Source: an uncultured Methanobrevibacter sp. (GTDB lineage Archaea; Methanobacteriota; Methanobacteria; Methanobacteriales; Methanobacteriaceae). From it: a stretch of DNA of 64,000 nucleotides. The position numbers and the translations under genes are program-made. The notes beneath the pieces were generated by a model that saw only the letters and a program-made list of their open reading frames with translations, had not been told where the DNA came from and did no database searches. The stretch covers positions 1-64,000 of the forward strand of contig NZ_CACZTX010000008.1 in assembly GCF_902784195.1 (NCBI RefSeq). The letters are read 5' to 3'. Positions 1 to 9,513 of this stretch are shown piece by piece. Each line of letters begins with the position of its first letter. Within the stretch, counting starts at the first letter, position 1.

Positions 1-569
1 TTATCCCCTTCTATTTCCAAAGCCTTGTCATAACATTCAATGGATTCATCAAAACGGTCGAGCCTGCTTAAATTGTCTCCTTTTTTGTTTAAGAGATAAA
101 CATCATTAGGATCAATCTTTAAAGCGGCATTGTAGCACAAGACAGACTTGTCATATTTGCCTGTATCAAATAAAATGTCTGCCCTTTGGGTAATCATCTC
201 TTTTTGGTCGATTTTTTCCCCTTTCCATTTATTTATGTCCAGTTTTTCAAAATAGATCACTTGGAATAAATCATCATCAGAGATTCCGTCAGGATACATT
301 TTTTTAAATTCCCTAACCATTTCCTTGGAATCTTCGTATCCTTCCTCTTGAGCTAGCTTATCATTGTTTTTTATTTCTTTAAATGGGAGTGTTTTAACAT
401 CAGTAACTTGAGCTTCGAAGATTTTCTTTTTTTCTTTAGAAGCTAAATTCCAATAACAATGAAGCCTATCTCCAACTTTTAAAGGTGTTTTCCATAACTT
501 CCTTACAGTCATAGCTTTTTTATTTGTGATTATATTTATGTTCTGACTTCCAAAGGACATGATTGGCAT
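1..569 (-). CDS. ASCH-domain protein with C-terminal TPR repeats (partial, 3' end outside window)
   Basis: The frame is open from ATG at 569 down to the window edge, giving 189 complete codons. Residues ~1-75 look like an ASCH domain, a PUA-like fold thought to bind RNA: they begin MPIMSFGSQN and include KVGDRLHCYWN and a following beta-rich stretch. After a helical linker, from about residue 120, come TPR units (YDKSVLCYNAALKIDPND, then FDESIECYDKALEIEGD) that run off the edge. ASCH suggests nucleic-acid binding and TPR suggests protein partners, but the function is unknown. An upstream ATG at 580 is in another frame. The C-terminus and total length cannot be seen. Confidence 0.75.
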   Translation of the reverse strand, partial: MPIMSFGSQNINIITNKKAMTVRKLWKTPLKVGDRLHCYWNLASKEKKKIFEAQVTDVKTLPFKEIKNNDKLAQEEGYEDSKEMVREFKKMYPDGISDDDLFQVIYFEKLDINKWKGEKIDQKEMITQRADILFDTGKYDKSVLCYNAALKIDPNDVYLLNKKGDNLSRLDRFDESIECYDKALEIEGD

Positions 570-726
570 TTTATCACCATTTTTTGGAGACTTTTAATAA
601 AAAATAGTCTTTAAGAATATTAAGCAAATTTAATTTAATTAACTTAATACATATTATTATCTTTATTGAAAAATTAATAAACTTATCTATTTATTTTTTT
701 TAATTTCAAGTTTATTAAATAACTAT

Positions 727-1437
727 TTAAATGCTTTTTTGACCAAATTCTGCAGTTTTTACATTTATTTTTTGATTAGGATATGCTTCTTTAATCCTTT
801 TAGCGATATCTTCCATGTCATGAGGGTTTGGCTCTTCTGCCTCTGCCAATGATTCATCTAAAACGCATCTGTTTCTAAATTGCTGAATGGTGTATAAATC
901 ACATTCCACTTCATCCACTATTGTAAAAAGGTCTTCTTCTGTGAGCAATTTAGGGCAATAAGTGGTTCTGCATTCTAAAGTGATATCCTCATAGCTATTT
1001 ACAATTTCCATGGATTCCTTTACCTTTTGCCCAATATCTGCATTGATGACTTCATTGTATTTATCGAATGGTGCCTTAACATCCATAGCCACATAATCCA
1101 CTAATCCTAAATCAAGTATTTTTTGAAGTCTATCTGGGTAAACTCCGCTTGTATCCAATTTGGTTTTAAGGCCGATTTCCCTAACATATTTGAAGATTTC
1201 AATAACATCTTCATATTGGACTAAAGGTTCTCCACCTGAGACAACAACAGCATCCATAAACATTGCAGAATCATCAATTTTTTCATATATCTCTTCCAAG
1301 CTGATTTCAGTTCCCTCTTCCAAAATTTCACTATTACTGCAATAAGGACACCTAAGAGGGCATTTTGCTAAAAATATTACAAAAGACATATTTTTAGGAT
1401 ATTCAATTGATGATGTTACTGTAACGCTGTATTCCAT
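727..1437 (-). CDS. nrdG: Anaerobic ribonucleotide reductase activating protein-like radical SAM enzyme
   Basis: A 236-residue radical SAM protein. The cluster motif is CX3CX2C at C26, C30 and C33 (CPLRCPYC), followed by the SAM-binding GGEP motif in VVSGGEPLVQ near residue 67. Proteins of this size and pattern in methanogens are annotated as NrdG-type activases, which generate the glycyl radical on the class III reductase NrdD. No nrdD lies nearby, so the substrate assignment rests on family resemblance; another glycyl-radical or small radical SAM role is possible. It is a single gene facing the same way as hisC, 68 bp from it. Confidence 0.72.
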   Translation of the reverse strand: MEYSVTVTSSIEYPKNMSFVIFLAKCPLRCPYCSNSEILEEGTEISLEEIYEKIDDSAMFMDAVVVSGGEPLVQYEDVIEIFKYVREIGLKTKLDTSGVYPDRLQKILDLGLVDYVAMDVKAPFDKYNEVINADIGQKVKESMEIVNSYEDITLECRTTYCPKLLTEEDLFTIVDEVECDLYTIQQFRNRCVLDESLAEAEEPNPHDMEDIAKRIKEAYPNQKINVKTAEFGQKSI

Positions 1438-1505
1438 TTTATCAAACCTTTAATCTTATTTTAGTTTTTTTAATTTCAGTAAGTATTATTTATTCATTTA
1501 TCTTT

Positions 1506-2633
1506 TTAATCTTCGTTTAAAATTTCTCGCATGACATTTAAGAATTTTTTATCTTCTTCCAATGTACAAATGCTTATTCTAAAGTAATATTCATCCAATC
1601 CTTTAAATGAAGTGCAGTCTCTTACAATCATTCCTCTTTTCATGAATTCTCTTGTAATCTCTGCAGCTGTGTAACCTGTATTGTGAATGTCAATTAACAT
1701 GAAATTTGAATATGATTTATAGACTTTAACTGATTTCATTTTAGATATCTCATCATATAAGAAGTCTCTGCTTTCTATTCCATCCTTAATGGATTTTTCA
1801 ATGTATTCAGTGTCTTTTATTGTAGTGAGAGCAGCTATGTATGAAAGTTTTGTAAGTGAGAAGACAGGTTTGATTCTGTGCATGAATTCAATTATCTCCT
1901 TGCTTGAAATACCATAGCCTATTCTCATTCCTGCAAGTCCCATTACCTTAGACATTGTTCTAAGAATGAAAATATTGTCATACTCATCTAAAAGGTTTAC
2001 ATTAGTGGTTTCTGAGTATTCAAAGTATGCTTCATCTATTACAACCACTGCATCACACAGTCCGCCTTTGGATTTATTGGTTTTATCTAGAATCGCTCTT
2101 AATTCCTCTTGTGAAATCAGTGCTCCAGTTGGGTTATTTGGTGTGCATAAAAATAGCATTTTTGTTTTTTCGTTTATTGCATTGAGTACAGAATCCAAAT
2201 CAAGAGTATTTGTTTCCAAATTCCATTTTGCATAATTTGGAATGGCGCCATATGGCTTGAATAAGAATTCATAATACATGTAAGAAGGTAAAGGGACTAT
2301 AAATTCGTCACCAGGTTCAATGAAGGTTTTTGCTAAAGTATCAATAAGTTCATCTGCACCATCCCCTCCAACGATTATCTGTTCTGGCTTTACATTGGAG
2401 TATCTTGCAAATTCCTTTTTAAGTTCTTCCAAATCAGATTCAGGGTATCTGTTAATGTTTGTAAGTTCTTTTTCAATAGCTTCCTTTACTTTTGGAGATG
2501 GTCCCCATGGATTTTCATTAGATCCCAATTTGATGATATCTTCTTTTTTAACTCCAAATTCCTGTGCGATTTCCTCTTTTGATCTTCCAGGAACATAAGG
2601 GTCTAATTCCTCTACTTCTTTACGTACTTTCAT
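1506..2633 (-). CDS. hisC: Histidinol-phosphate aminotransferase
   Basis: A 375-residue fold-type I PLP aminotransferase of usual HisC length. It shows the N-terminal [12 protein letters not shown] signature of His[21 protein letters not shown] for the cofactor ring-binding Asp/Tyr, and the Schiff-base lysine in [16 protein letters not shown]. It converts imidazole-acetol phosphate to histidinol phosphate in histidine biosynthesis. No other his genes are adjacent, which is common in Methanobacteriales. Family members can also act on aromatic keto acids. Confidence 0.9.
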   Translation of the reverse strand: MKVRKEVEELDPYVPGRSKEEIAQEFGVKKEDIIKLGSNENPWGPSPKVKEAIEKELTNINRYPESDLEELKKEFARYSNVKPEQIIVGGDGADELIDTLAKTFIEPGDEFIVPLPSYMYYEFLFKPYGAIPNYAKWNLETNTLDLDSVLNAINEKTKMLFLCTPNNPTGALISQEELRAILDKTNKSKGGLCDAVVVIDEAYFEYSETTNVNLLDEYDNIFILRTMSKVMGLAGMRIGYGISSKEIIEFMHRIKPVFSLTKLSYIAALTTIKDTEYIEKSIKDGIESRDFLYDEISKMKSVKVYKSYSNFMLIDIHNTGYTAAEITREFMKRGMIVRDCTSFKGLDEYYFRISICTLEEDKKFLNVMREILNED

Positions 2634-2740
2634 TATTTTACCTTCTAAATATAATTTTTAATCTTTTATAGCCAGTATTTAATTAGCATTATGATAAGAT
2701 GATTTTGAATTTCAATAATCTATAAAAAAAGTTATGAATA

Positions 2741-2756
2741 GATGAATTTATTCATC
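2741..2756 (-). terminator. Stop-codon hairpin at the end of the gamma-CA gene
   Basis: Arms GATGAA and TTCATC enclose a 4-nt loop that holds the stop codon (2748-2750). On the minus strand a run of seven T follows about 10 nt further on. It is one of a recurrent class in this window. Confidence 0.55.
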
Positions 2757-3224
2757 GTATTCATTTGCAAGTTCAACATAGTGTGATGCATTCCAAATAA
2801 TATGGTCTCTTTGTTCTTGTGTAGTTTCCTTAATAAGCTTTCCAGGAACACCTAATATTAAACTGTTTTCCGGAAATACCTTATTTTCGCTAACCACTGC
2901 TCCAGCACCTACAATTGAGTTCTTTCCAATTTTAGCGCCATTTAAAACAGTAGCGTTCATTCCTATAAGAACATTGTCATCAATTTCACATCCATGAACT
3001 ACAGCACCATGTCCGATAGAGACATTGTCTCCAATTCTAAGAGTCAAGTTTGCTGAAGTGTGAAGAACACAGTTGTCCTGCACATTGGAGTTTTTACCAA
3101 TTCTTATAGGTCCTACATCTCCCCGAATAACTGCGCCATGCCAAATGGAACAGTTTTCACCAATTTCAACATCACCGATTACTTGTGCACCAGGGAATAT
3201 TTTTACGGGTTCATTGAGTTTCAT
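2748..3224 (-). CDS. Gamma-carbonic anhydrase-like hexapeptide-repeat protein
   Basis: A 158-residue left-handed beta-helix protein made of hexapeptide repeats (for example IGENCSIWHGAVIRGD, IGKNSNVQDNCVLH, IGDNVSIGHGAVVHG). The three metal-ligand histidines of the Cam/CamH and PaaY/YrdA family are recognisable as H55, H72 and H77, with the conserved R34 and D36. Such trimers are Zn or Fe carbonic anhydrases or CoA-linked acyltransferase relatives. Methanogens use CO2 heavily, so hydration of CO2 is plausible, but activity cannot be read from sequence. The C-terminal helix (QEQRDHIIWNASHYVELANEY) is typical of the family. Confidence 0.82.
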   Translation of the reverse strand: MKLNEPVKIFPGAQVIGDVEIGENCSIWHGAVIRGDVGPIRIGKNSNVQDNCVLHTSANLTLRIGDNVSIGHGAVVHGCEIDDNVLIGMNATVLNGAKIGKNSIVGAGAVVSENKVFPENSLILGVPGKLIKETTQEQRDHIIWNASHYVELANEYDE

Positions 3225-3382
3225 AATATACTCCTCTTTTAGTTTTTTTATTAATTAGATAAATTAATAAATTTAAATTGCATTAATTTTTTATTAAATT
3301 TTTAATAATTAGAAAAATTAATTATAAATTCTAATTAAGTTATTATTTTCTAATTAATTAATATAAATTTTAGTTAAATTTT

Positions 3383-4702
3383 TTATTCTTCTTTATTATC
3401 TTCTGCTTCTTCTAGAGAGATTTGCCCAGTTTCTTTTTTGTTCTGGTAAATGTGTTCTTGTTTTACCAAGACTCTCATGTCAGACTCTAGGTCTTCATAT
3501 AATAAAACACCTGAACCAATTGTAGCTCTGACTCCTATTTTAACTCCAGGGCTTAAACTTGAGTTGATACCTGTTTTTACAGAGTCCCCTACAATTGCAC
3601 CTAATTTACGTCTTCCAGTGTCTGTCTTTTTATTTTTAATTGTGGTTTTCACAGTCTTATTGTCAAAACGTAAGTTAGCAATGTTTGTTCCAGCTGCAAT
3701 ATTACAATTGGAACCTAAAATGGAGTCACCTACATAACTTAAATGGCTTACATTGGTGTTTTCCATAATGATAGAGTTTTTAATCTCCACTGCATTACCT
3801 ATGTGGACATTATCCCCAAAGTATGAATTTCCTCTAATGTATGAGTTTGGTCCAATGTCACAGTTTTTACCAATGTAAACAGGACCTTTAATGTAAACTC
3901 CAGAACGAAGAAGGCTTCCTTCATCTAAAAATACTTCCCCATGGATAGTTACTCCTTCTTCAACAGTTCCTTTGATTTCTCCTTCAATATTGTTGAGCAA
4001 TTCTTCGTTGATTTCAATCAATTCCCATGGTTTTCCAATGTCCATCCATTCTTTTGTGGTTTTATGTCCTTTAACCACTTTCCCATCAGCTATCTGGAGG
4101 GATAATGAATCTGTGATTTCATATTCTCCTCTTGGGGAAACTTCAGTTTTAGCAATTTTATCAAAAATGTCCTTATTGAAAATATAGATTCCAGTGTTTA
4201 TCAAATTACTTGGAGCTTCCTCTTTTTTAGGCTTTTCAACAATATTTATGATGTTGTCCCCATCCAATTCAACAACACCGAATGCGCTTGGATCTTCAAC
4301 TTCTGTAAGTACCATTAATGTGTCTGGCTTGGATTTTTCATAATCTTCAATGATTTCAGTAAGGATATCCACATCTAATATGATGTCTCCATTAAGAGTG
4401 ATTAAACTGTCTTCAATGAAGTCTTTTCCGTATCCTATTGCATCTGCAGTTCCTTCCAATTTGCTTTGTGTAGCATAACTGATATTCACTCCAAGATGGG
4501 AACCATCCTTAAAGTAATTTCTAACGATCTCCTCTTTATATCCTACAATAAGGAGAATATCTTTCACACCGCAGTCTCGCAGTGCCTCTATATTATATTG
4601 AATAATAGGTTTTCCAGCAACAGGCAACATTGTTTTAGGCTTTGTGAGAGTCAAAGGTCTCATTCTTGTTCCTTCGCCTGCACTTAAAATTATAGCTTTC
4701 AC
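3383..4702 (-). CDS. glmU: Bifunctional sugar-1-phosphate nucleotidylyltransferase/acetyltransferase (GlmU-like)
   Basis: 439 residues. The N-terminal ~230 residues form a nucleotidyltransferase starting with ILSAGEGTRMRPLTLTKPK, with the metal-binding LNGDIILD. The C-terminal ~200 residues form a left-handed beta-helix (for example IGPNSYIRGNSYFGDNVHIG). Archaeal relatives such as the Sulfolobus ST0452 and M. jannaschii MJ1101 type make UDP-GlcNAc from GlcN-1-P by acetylation and uridylylation. The GlmM-like mutase lies ~0.7 kb away, supporting a UDP-GlcNAc role (pseudomurein, N-glycans). Nucleotide and sugar specificity could be glucose/dTDP instead. The acidic tail is unremarkable. Confidence 0.85.
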   Translation of the reverse strand: MKAIILSAGEGTRMRPLTLTKPKTMLPVAGKPIIQYNIEALRDCGVKDILLIVGYKEEIVRNYFKDGSHLGVNISYATQSKLEGTADAIGYGKDFIEDSLITLNGDIILDVDILTEIIEDYEKSKPDTLMVLTEVEDPSAFGVVELDGDNIINIVEKPKKEEAPSNLINTGIYIFNKDIFDKIAKTEVSPRGEYEITDSLSLQIADGKVVKGHKTTKEWMDIGKPWELIEINEELLNNIEGEIKGTVEEGVTIHGEVFLDEGSLLRSGVYIKGPVYIGKNCDIGPNSYIRGNSYFGDNVHIGNAVEIKNSIIMENTNVSHLSYVGDSILGSNCNIAAGTNIANLRFDNKTVKTTIKNKKTDTGRRKLGAIVGDSVKTGINSSLSPGVKIGVRATIGSGVLLYEDLESDMRVLVKQEHIYQNKKETGQISLEEAEDNKEE

Positions 4703-5037
4703 CTAATTCCTCCTATTCTGCTATTTCATTATTTTTTTAATTTTTAATAGTTCTGTTTAAAATTTTCCATTTTTGTTAAAAAATATTTTTTGCTTACCTT
4801 TTTAATATTTTTTAATCAAAATTAGATACCTTATTTTTATATTACTTTTTATTCATTTAAATAATTATTTAAATTCTTTTAATTTTTATATAATTTATTA
4901 TAAGTTTTTATAAAATTTATGTTCGCTAACTTCAGAACCATATTAATTAAAAAAGTTTTTTATATAAGTTTGTACATATTAAAATTATAGTTAATTAACT
5001 AATTATTTGATTAATTAAATTATAAAAAGGTGATTAT
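4703..5037. promoter_or_regulatory. Divergent promoter region with rubredoxin TATA box at 4959-4966
   Basis: This 335-bp AT-rich gap separates the GlmU-like gene (minus) and rubredoxin (plus). A good archaeal TATA box, TTTATATA, lies at 4959-4966 with A-rich sequence upstream. Initiation would be expected near 4985-4990, leaving a ~50-nt leader. No ORF or RNA gene is visible here. Confidence 0.55.
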
Positions 5038-5199
5038 ATGGTAAAATATGTATGTATGCATTGTGAATACACTTGGGACTCTGAAACTGGAGATGAAACT
5101 TACAAAGTACCAGCAGGACCTATCGAAGACTTCCCTGATGACTGGGTATGCCCTCAATGTGCTGCAGGTATTGAAGGAATTATTACTGAAGATGAATAA
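5038..5199 (+). CDS. rub: Rubredoxin
   Basis: A 53-residue protein with the rubredoxin Fe(Cys)4 site: CMHC at residues 6-9 and CPQC at 38-41. It has the typical YTWDSETGDE and PIEDFPDDWVCP segments. The second knuckle reads CPQCA where CPxCG is usual. It is a cytoplasmic one-electron carrier, in methanogens probably serving oxygen and peroxide detoxification (flavodiiron protein, rubrerythrin). AAAAGGTGAT sits 5 nt before the ATG as ribosome binding site. Gene and terminator make a monocistronic unit. Confidence 0.95.
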   Translation: MVKYVCMHCEYTWDSETGDETYKVPAGPIEDFPDDWVCPQCAAGIEGIITEDE

Positions 5200-5216
5200 A
5201 TTTTCGTATAATTCTA

Positions 5217-5260
5217 CAAACTTTTAAAAGTTTGATCAAAACTTTTTCTTTTTTATTTTT
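5217..5260 (+). terminator. Rubredoxin terminator
   Basis: A perfect 18-bp palindrome (arms CAAACTTTT and AAAAGTTTG, 5217-5234) is followed by ATCAAAAC and T-rich runs to ~5260. The sequence after the stem weakly resembles the GACCAAAAT linker found 3' of ftsZ and EF-1beta. Confidence 0.75.
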
Positions 5261-5396
5261 TAACTATTTTTTCTTATTATTATATTATTTCATTATTATA
5301 GCTATTTTTTACAAGATTTTATTTTTTAAAAAATTTAATTTATGATAATCTCATTCGTAATCATTAAAACTAATTATTTTTTCATAAAAAAAATTT

Positions 5397-5418
5397 AGAG
5401 AATAATTAAATATTCTCT
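5397..5418 (-). terminator. Stop-codon hairpin at the end of glmM
   Basis: Perfect arms AGAGAATA and TATTCTCT enclose a 6-nt loop holding the stop codon (5406-5408). On the minus strand AAA then a run of eight T follows. Confidence 0.65.
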
Positions 5419-6752
5419 TTAATAATCTTAATGCAAGTGTCTTTGATTTGTTCAGCTTTCTCTTCTGTTTTTGCCTCTAAAGTTATTCTAACATAATCTT
5501 CAGTTCCAGAAGGTCTAACTAGAACCCAACTTCCATCATTGAAACTTAATCTGATTCCATCAATTGTATTGATGTCCTTTATGTCATCAAATGCACCTTT
5601 CAAAAGGTCTTCCATGTTTTCCATGACTTTGAATTTCTCTTCTTTGGAACAGATTACCTTTTCTCTCATATGAGGGTATTGATGGAATTTTTCAAGAAGT
5701 TCAGATAATTTTCCTTCTTTGGAAACGATTTCAGCCATTCTAAGACCAGATAAAATTCCATCTGGACACATGCAGAAGTCTGGATGCAACCAGGTACCTG
5801 ATGGTTCTCCACCAAAGTTCGCATCTTCTTCAATCATCACTTCAGCAACGTTTACGTCACCTACTTTGGTTCTTAGAACTTTTCCTCCAACTTCTTCCAT
5901 TGCTTCATCCATACATAATCCTGCATCGACAGTGGTTACAACAGTTCCGCCGAATTTCTTTGAAACAAGTGCCAAAAGTTTATCGAACTCAGAAACTCTT
6001 CCTTTTTCATCAACAGTAATCATTCTATCTGCATCACCATCGTGAGCAATTCCCAAGTCTGATCCGGTTGCAACAACAGCTTTCATCAAGCTTGAAAGGT
6101 TTGCTTCATTTGGTTCAGGGTTTCTGCCTGGGAAGAATCCATCAACTTGTGAATTTAATGTAATGACTTCACATCCTGCCTTTCTGAATATAAGTGGGGA
6201 AAGCTCTGATCCTGCGCCGCATGCACAGTCAATTACAACTTTAAGCCCAGGCTTAATGTCTACAATGTCCAACAAGTCATCGATGTACTGCTTTTTGATT
6301 TCATCGTTATGGCTTATGGTACCTATTTTATCCCATTCCACTTTGCCGAAGTCTTCATTATAATAAATCTCTTCGATTTTTTCTTCCTGTTCTGGAGTGT
6401 AAGCCATTCCATTTTTATTCCAAAGCTTAATTCCATTGTATTGTGATGGATTGTGAGAAGCAGTAAGCATAATTCCTGCATCTCCGTCAAGTTTTAAAGT
6501 TGCATATCCTACAAGAGGTGTTGGCACCATACCTATTTTAACAACATCCACACCATGTTCAATGAGTCCAGCAGTAATTGCCTGTTCCAACATTCTATTT
6601 GTGGTTCTAGTATCGTAACCAATAACAACTTTTCCAGTATTGTTTAAGTATTTAGCAAGTGATTTACCTATTTTCAATGCTAATTCTGAGTTAATTTCTG
6701 AACCGATTTTTCCTCTGATTCCAGAAGTTCCAAATAGTTTTTTATTTGTCAT
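5406..6752 (-). CDS. glmM: Phosphoglucosamine mutase (alpha-D-phosphohexomutase family)
   Basis: A 448-residue phosphohexomutase. The phosphoserine loop is TASHNP with Ser99; the Mg-binding loop DGDADR appears in AHDGDADRMITVD; the sugar loop is GGEPSGT; and the C-terminal phosphate loop is RPSGTEDYVRI. The archaeal GlmM type interconverts GlcN-6-P and GlcN-1-P; phosphomannomutase activity is the main alternative. It lies in the same neighbourhood and orientation as the GlmU-like enzyme, which would use its product. It is followed 59 bp upstream by apgM, probably one transcript. Confidence 0.87.
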   Translation of the reverse strand: MTNKKLFGTSGIRGKIGSEINSELALKIGKSLAKYLNNTGKVVIGYDTRTTNRMLEQAITAGLIEHGVDVVKIGMVPTPLVGYATLKLDGDAGIMLTASHNPSQYNGIKLWNKNGMAYTPEQEEKIEEIYYNEDFGKVEWDKIGTISHNDEIKKQYIDDLLDIVDIKPGLKVVIDCACGAGSELSPLIFRKAGCEVITLNSQVDGFFPGRNPEPNEANLSSLMKAVVATGSDLGIAHDGDADRMITVDEKGRVSEFDKLLALVSKKFGGTVVTTVDAGLCMDEAMEEVGGKVLRTKVGDVNVAEVMIEEDANFGGEPSGTWLHPDFCMCPDGILSGLRMAEIVSKEGKLSELLEKFHQYPHMREKVICSKEEKFKVMENMEDLLKGAFDDIKDINTIDGIRLSFNDGSWVLVRPSGTEDYVRITLEAKTEEKAEQIKDTCIKIIKENI

Positions 6753-6811
6753 GATTTAACTCCTTTTTTGAATAAAATTGTGAAAGATAATATTGATTAG
6801 TTTTTATTAAT

Positions 6812-8050
6812 TTAAGCTCCAAATTTATGTGCATAACCCATTAAGTCAGTAATGATGTTCATTACATCTGCACCTCTGATTCTGCACATTCCACCTTTAG
6901 CCACTGCAAATTCATTGTATTCCTTTACATCATCCACTCTTACTTCAGGACCATTGATTAAGATAGGAACTGGATCTCCTGAATGGTTTTTAACTGAAAT
7001 AGGAGTTGAATGGTCTGCAGTTAAGAAGATATAGCAATCTTCCAATTTAAGGAGTTCGCTCATTACAACTTCATCAACTTTTTCAATGAATTTCAATTTT
7101 TCCTCTGCATTACCGTCGTGGCCTGCTTCATCTGCACCATCAATATTTATTAGGAAGAAGTCATGCTCACTATTGTTTACTTGGTCGATAATTGTGTCTC
7201 TAATGTTTTCAAGGTTTGTATCAGTTCCACCAGTAACGCCTTCCATTTCGATGATATCCATTCCTGCAAAGCGACCAATACCCATAATCAAACCGGTTTC
7301 TGCAATGCATGCGGAATTTACTTCATATTTGTCATTGATTGATTCCACTTCAGGCACTTCACCAGCACCACGAGGAATGATTATGTTTGCAGGAGCTTCA
7401 CCTTCTTCTATTCTTTTAATATTTACTGGATGGTCTTTAGTCATTTCATAAGATTTAACTACTAATTTGTTTAATATGTCTGCAGTTCTTTCTGCTTCTG
7501 GACTTCCATCAAGAGCTTTAACTACTTTAGGTTTGTTTCCTTCCACTTTAGGATCTGCATCGCTTACTTTGCCAGATAATCCTTCGCCTCTAAGCACTAA
7601 AACTGCTCTGTGTCCGGTTGATTCCTTAAAGATGATTTCAATGTCTTCATATCCTTCAATTTTCATGGTGTTTAAGGTTGCTATGATTTCATCGGTTCCA
7701 TCTCTAATTCTTCCTGCACGTCTATCTGTAATGATTCCATCTTCATCGGATGTTGAAAAATTGCATCTGAATGCAATGTCTCCAGGAATAACATCTACAC
7801 CAACTCCAACTGCTTCAAATGGGCCTCTTCCAGTGTATACTTCATAAGGGTTGTAACCTAAAATGGATAAGTGTGCTGTATCACTTCCTGGAATGATTCC
7901 AGGTGCAATTGAATCCATCAATCCAGTTATTCCCCTTTCTGCCATTTTGTCCATATTTGGAGTTTTAGCTGCTTGTAGTGTAGTTTGATTGTTAAGCTCT
8001 TTTAAAGGACGGCCTGCCATCCCATCCATAACCAATATTAATCCTTTCAT
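6812..8050 (-). CDS. apgM: 2,3-bisphosphoglycerate-independent phosphoglycerate mutase, archaeal type
   Basis: 412 residues of the alkaline-phosphatase superfamily ApgM type. The metal site begins with ILVMDGMAGRP, continues with the nucleophile region GSDTAHLSILGYNP, and closes with FLTADHSTP and NHSGDPVPI near the C-terminus. It interconverts 3- and 2-phosphoglycerate in glycolysis and gluconeogenesis. It lies upstream of glmM on the minus strand, with 59 bp between the genes. Confidence 0.92.
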   Translation of the reverse strand: MKGLILVMDGMAGRPLKELNNQTTLQAAKTPNMDKMAERGITGLMDSIAPGIIPGSDTAHLSILGYNPYEVYTGRGPFEAVGVGVDVIPGDIAFRCNFSTSDEDGIITDRRAGRIRDGTDEIIATLNTMKIEGYEDIEIIFKESTGHRAVLVLRGEGLSGKVSDADPKVEGNKPKVVKALDGSPEAERTADILNKLVVKSYEMTKDHPVNIKRIEEGEAPANIIIPRGAGEVPEVESINDKYEVNSACIAETGLIMGIGRFAGMDIIEMEGVTGGTDTNLENIRDTIIDQVNNSEHDFFLINIDGADEAGHDGNAEEKLKFIEKVDEVVMSELLKLEDCYIFLTADHSTPISVKNHSGDPVPILINGPEVRVDDVKEYNEFAVAKGGMCRIRGADVMNIITDLMGYAHKFGA

Positions 8051-8431
8051 ATTTTCACCATCACAATAAATTGAAATAGAAATAAAGTTATTTATTTAAT
8101 TTTTAATTTTTTATTAAAATTCTAATTTTTATTAAAATTTCTATTTTCGATTTGAATAAATATCTGAATATTTAAAAAGTAATATTAATTCAATTAATAT
8201 TTACTATTAATAAAATATATGAATTTATATGCTTATAAAATTTGTTTTTATTTTAGTGGATATTTTTTTAAAAAACTTGAAAAAGTAGTTGAAATTTTAT
8301 TTGTATTAAGTAAAATTGAGAAAAATCTTAAAATATTAAACATTACTTTAGAAAATATTTTTTAAAATAAAAATTAAAAAAAAGTTTTGAAAAAAAGAGT
8401 TAAATGTTAAAAAAATGAAAAATTAAAGTTT
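8051..8431. other. AT-rich intergenic region with a 21-bp inverted repeat
   Basis: 381 bp without a convincing ORF. It contains a perfect inverted repeat at 8181-8201 (arms AATATTAATT and AATTAATATT around a single C) about 130 bp upstream of apgM. The rest is low-complexity A/T sequence holding the apgM promoter and the 3' end of nothing else, since the next gene is upstream on the same strand. Confidence 0.4.
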
Positions 8432-9130
8432 TTACATTACAGAAACGATACCAATTATTGCTCCACATATGGTAGCAAGCAAGTTGACATGTTCATTGTT
8501 TATGTAATGTCTTCTTTCAAGAACTGCTCCAAGGATACTGTCAATAAAGCAACCTAAAGTTCCGGAAATTACTGAAATCTTTATAGCTATTAAAGGATCT
8601 GGAAGGATTCCCAATAAGAATGAAGCAATTCCAATTATTCCTGCACCTACAATTGCTGCGGAAGTTCCTAAAATTGATATTGCACCATCAGTTCCAGCAG
8701 GCACTTTCTTGAAAGTGGTTATTAAACGAGGCTCTTGAAGAACTCCTATTTCACTAGCCAATGTATCTGCTGTAGCTGTAGCAATTGCCCCAATGAAACC
8801 TCCTGCCAAAGGAAGATAATAGCTTCCAAATGCTGCCATTAAAAAAGCAACCAATCCATTTGAGATTACATTTTTTGCAGTTCTTGTCTTTTCATATTGT
8901 CCGATTTCCTCTTTGTATGGTTTTGAAAAGCGTGTAGCGAATATGCTCAAACCAAAGAACAATACGATTAAAATGAACCAACGCACTCCTGCTGAAAAGA
9001 TGATTGTAATTCCCATAAAAATCATTATAAGGGAACCTAATAAGTCTAAGCTTTTTCGTTTATAGCTTATTCCACCTAAAATAAACAGAAGTATGACATA
9101 TCCCCAATTTATTACAAAAGCTTCATGCAT
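8432..9130 (-). CDS. DUF92 (TIGR00297) integral membrane protein
   Basis: 232 residues with about six or seven hydrophobic segments. The family signature region TRTAKNVISNGLVAFLMAA is followed by ATADTLASEIGVL and PAGTDGAISILGTSAA. Plant VTE6, a phytyl-phosphate kinase, belongs to this family, so a role in isoprenoid phosphate handling for archaeal lipids is a possible inference. No substrate can be deduced here. The gene is isolated, with gaps of over 370 bp on both sides. Confidence 0.8.
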   Translation of the reverse strand: MHEAFVINWGYVILLFILGGISYKRKSLDLLGSLIMIFMGITIIFSAGVRWFILIVLFFGLSIFATRFSKPYKEEIGQYEKTRTAKNVISNGLVAFLMAAFGSYYLPLAGGFIGAIATATADTLASEIGVLQEPRLITTFKKVPAGTDGAISILGTSAAIVGAGIIGIASFLLGILPDPLIAIKISVISGTLGCFIDSILGAVLERRHYINNEHVNLLATICGAIIGIVSVM

Positions 9131-9502
9131 AGAATCACTTTTATTAAGTATTAGTAAATTTTTAATTGTCTAAATTAGTATTTAACAATATTATTAATCC
9201 TAATTATTATTAGTCTTAATAATTATTCTCTAATTATTATTTAGTCTCTAATTATTATTTAGTCTCTAATTCTTATTAAATGTTATTTTTTATTTATTAC
9301 TTTTACAAACTTATTTAAATAGTTTACTAATTGTTTTAATTAATTGTATACAAAAAAGAAATTTATTTTATAAAAATATGGAGTTAAAAGTAATAGTGTC
9401 GAAATTAATAGAATTAAAAATAGTATATGATTAAAAAAATTTGATAAAAAATTTAAAGAATAAAAATAGTAAAAAAAGAAAAGAAATAAAATATTAGAAA
9501 AT
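9131..9502. other. Intergenic region between DUF92 gene and eS1
   Basis: 372 bp of A/T-rich sequence. It contains an 18-bp tandem repeat (9227-9277) and the T-tract side of the eS1 terminator. No ORF or RNA gene is seen. Confidence 0.4.
9227..9277. repeat. 18-bp tandem repeat, ~2.8 copies
   Basis: The unit TCTCTAATTATTATTTAG occurs at 9227-9244 and 9245-9262 exactly, then as a partial, altered third copy to 9277. It lies upstream of the DUF92 gene. Confidence 0.8.
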
Positions 9503-9513
9503 TTATTCTAATA
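9492..9513 (-). terminator. Stop-codon hairpin at the end of eS1
   Basis: Perfect arms TATTAGAA and TTCTAATA enclose a 6-nt loop that contains the stop codon (9503-9505). On the minus strand TTTTATTTCTTTTCTTTTTT follows. Confidence 0.65.

Noticed and set aside
5719-6045. Antisense ORF opposite glmM and many similar ones opposite other genes
   Set aside because: Ser/Thr/Pro-rich shadows of strongly supported genes, with no start context of their own.
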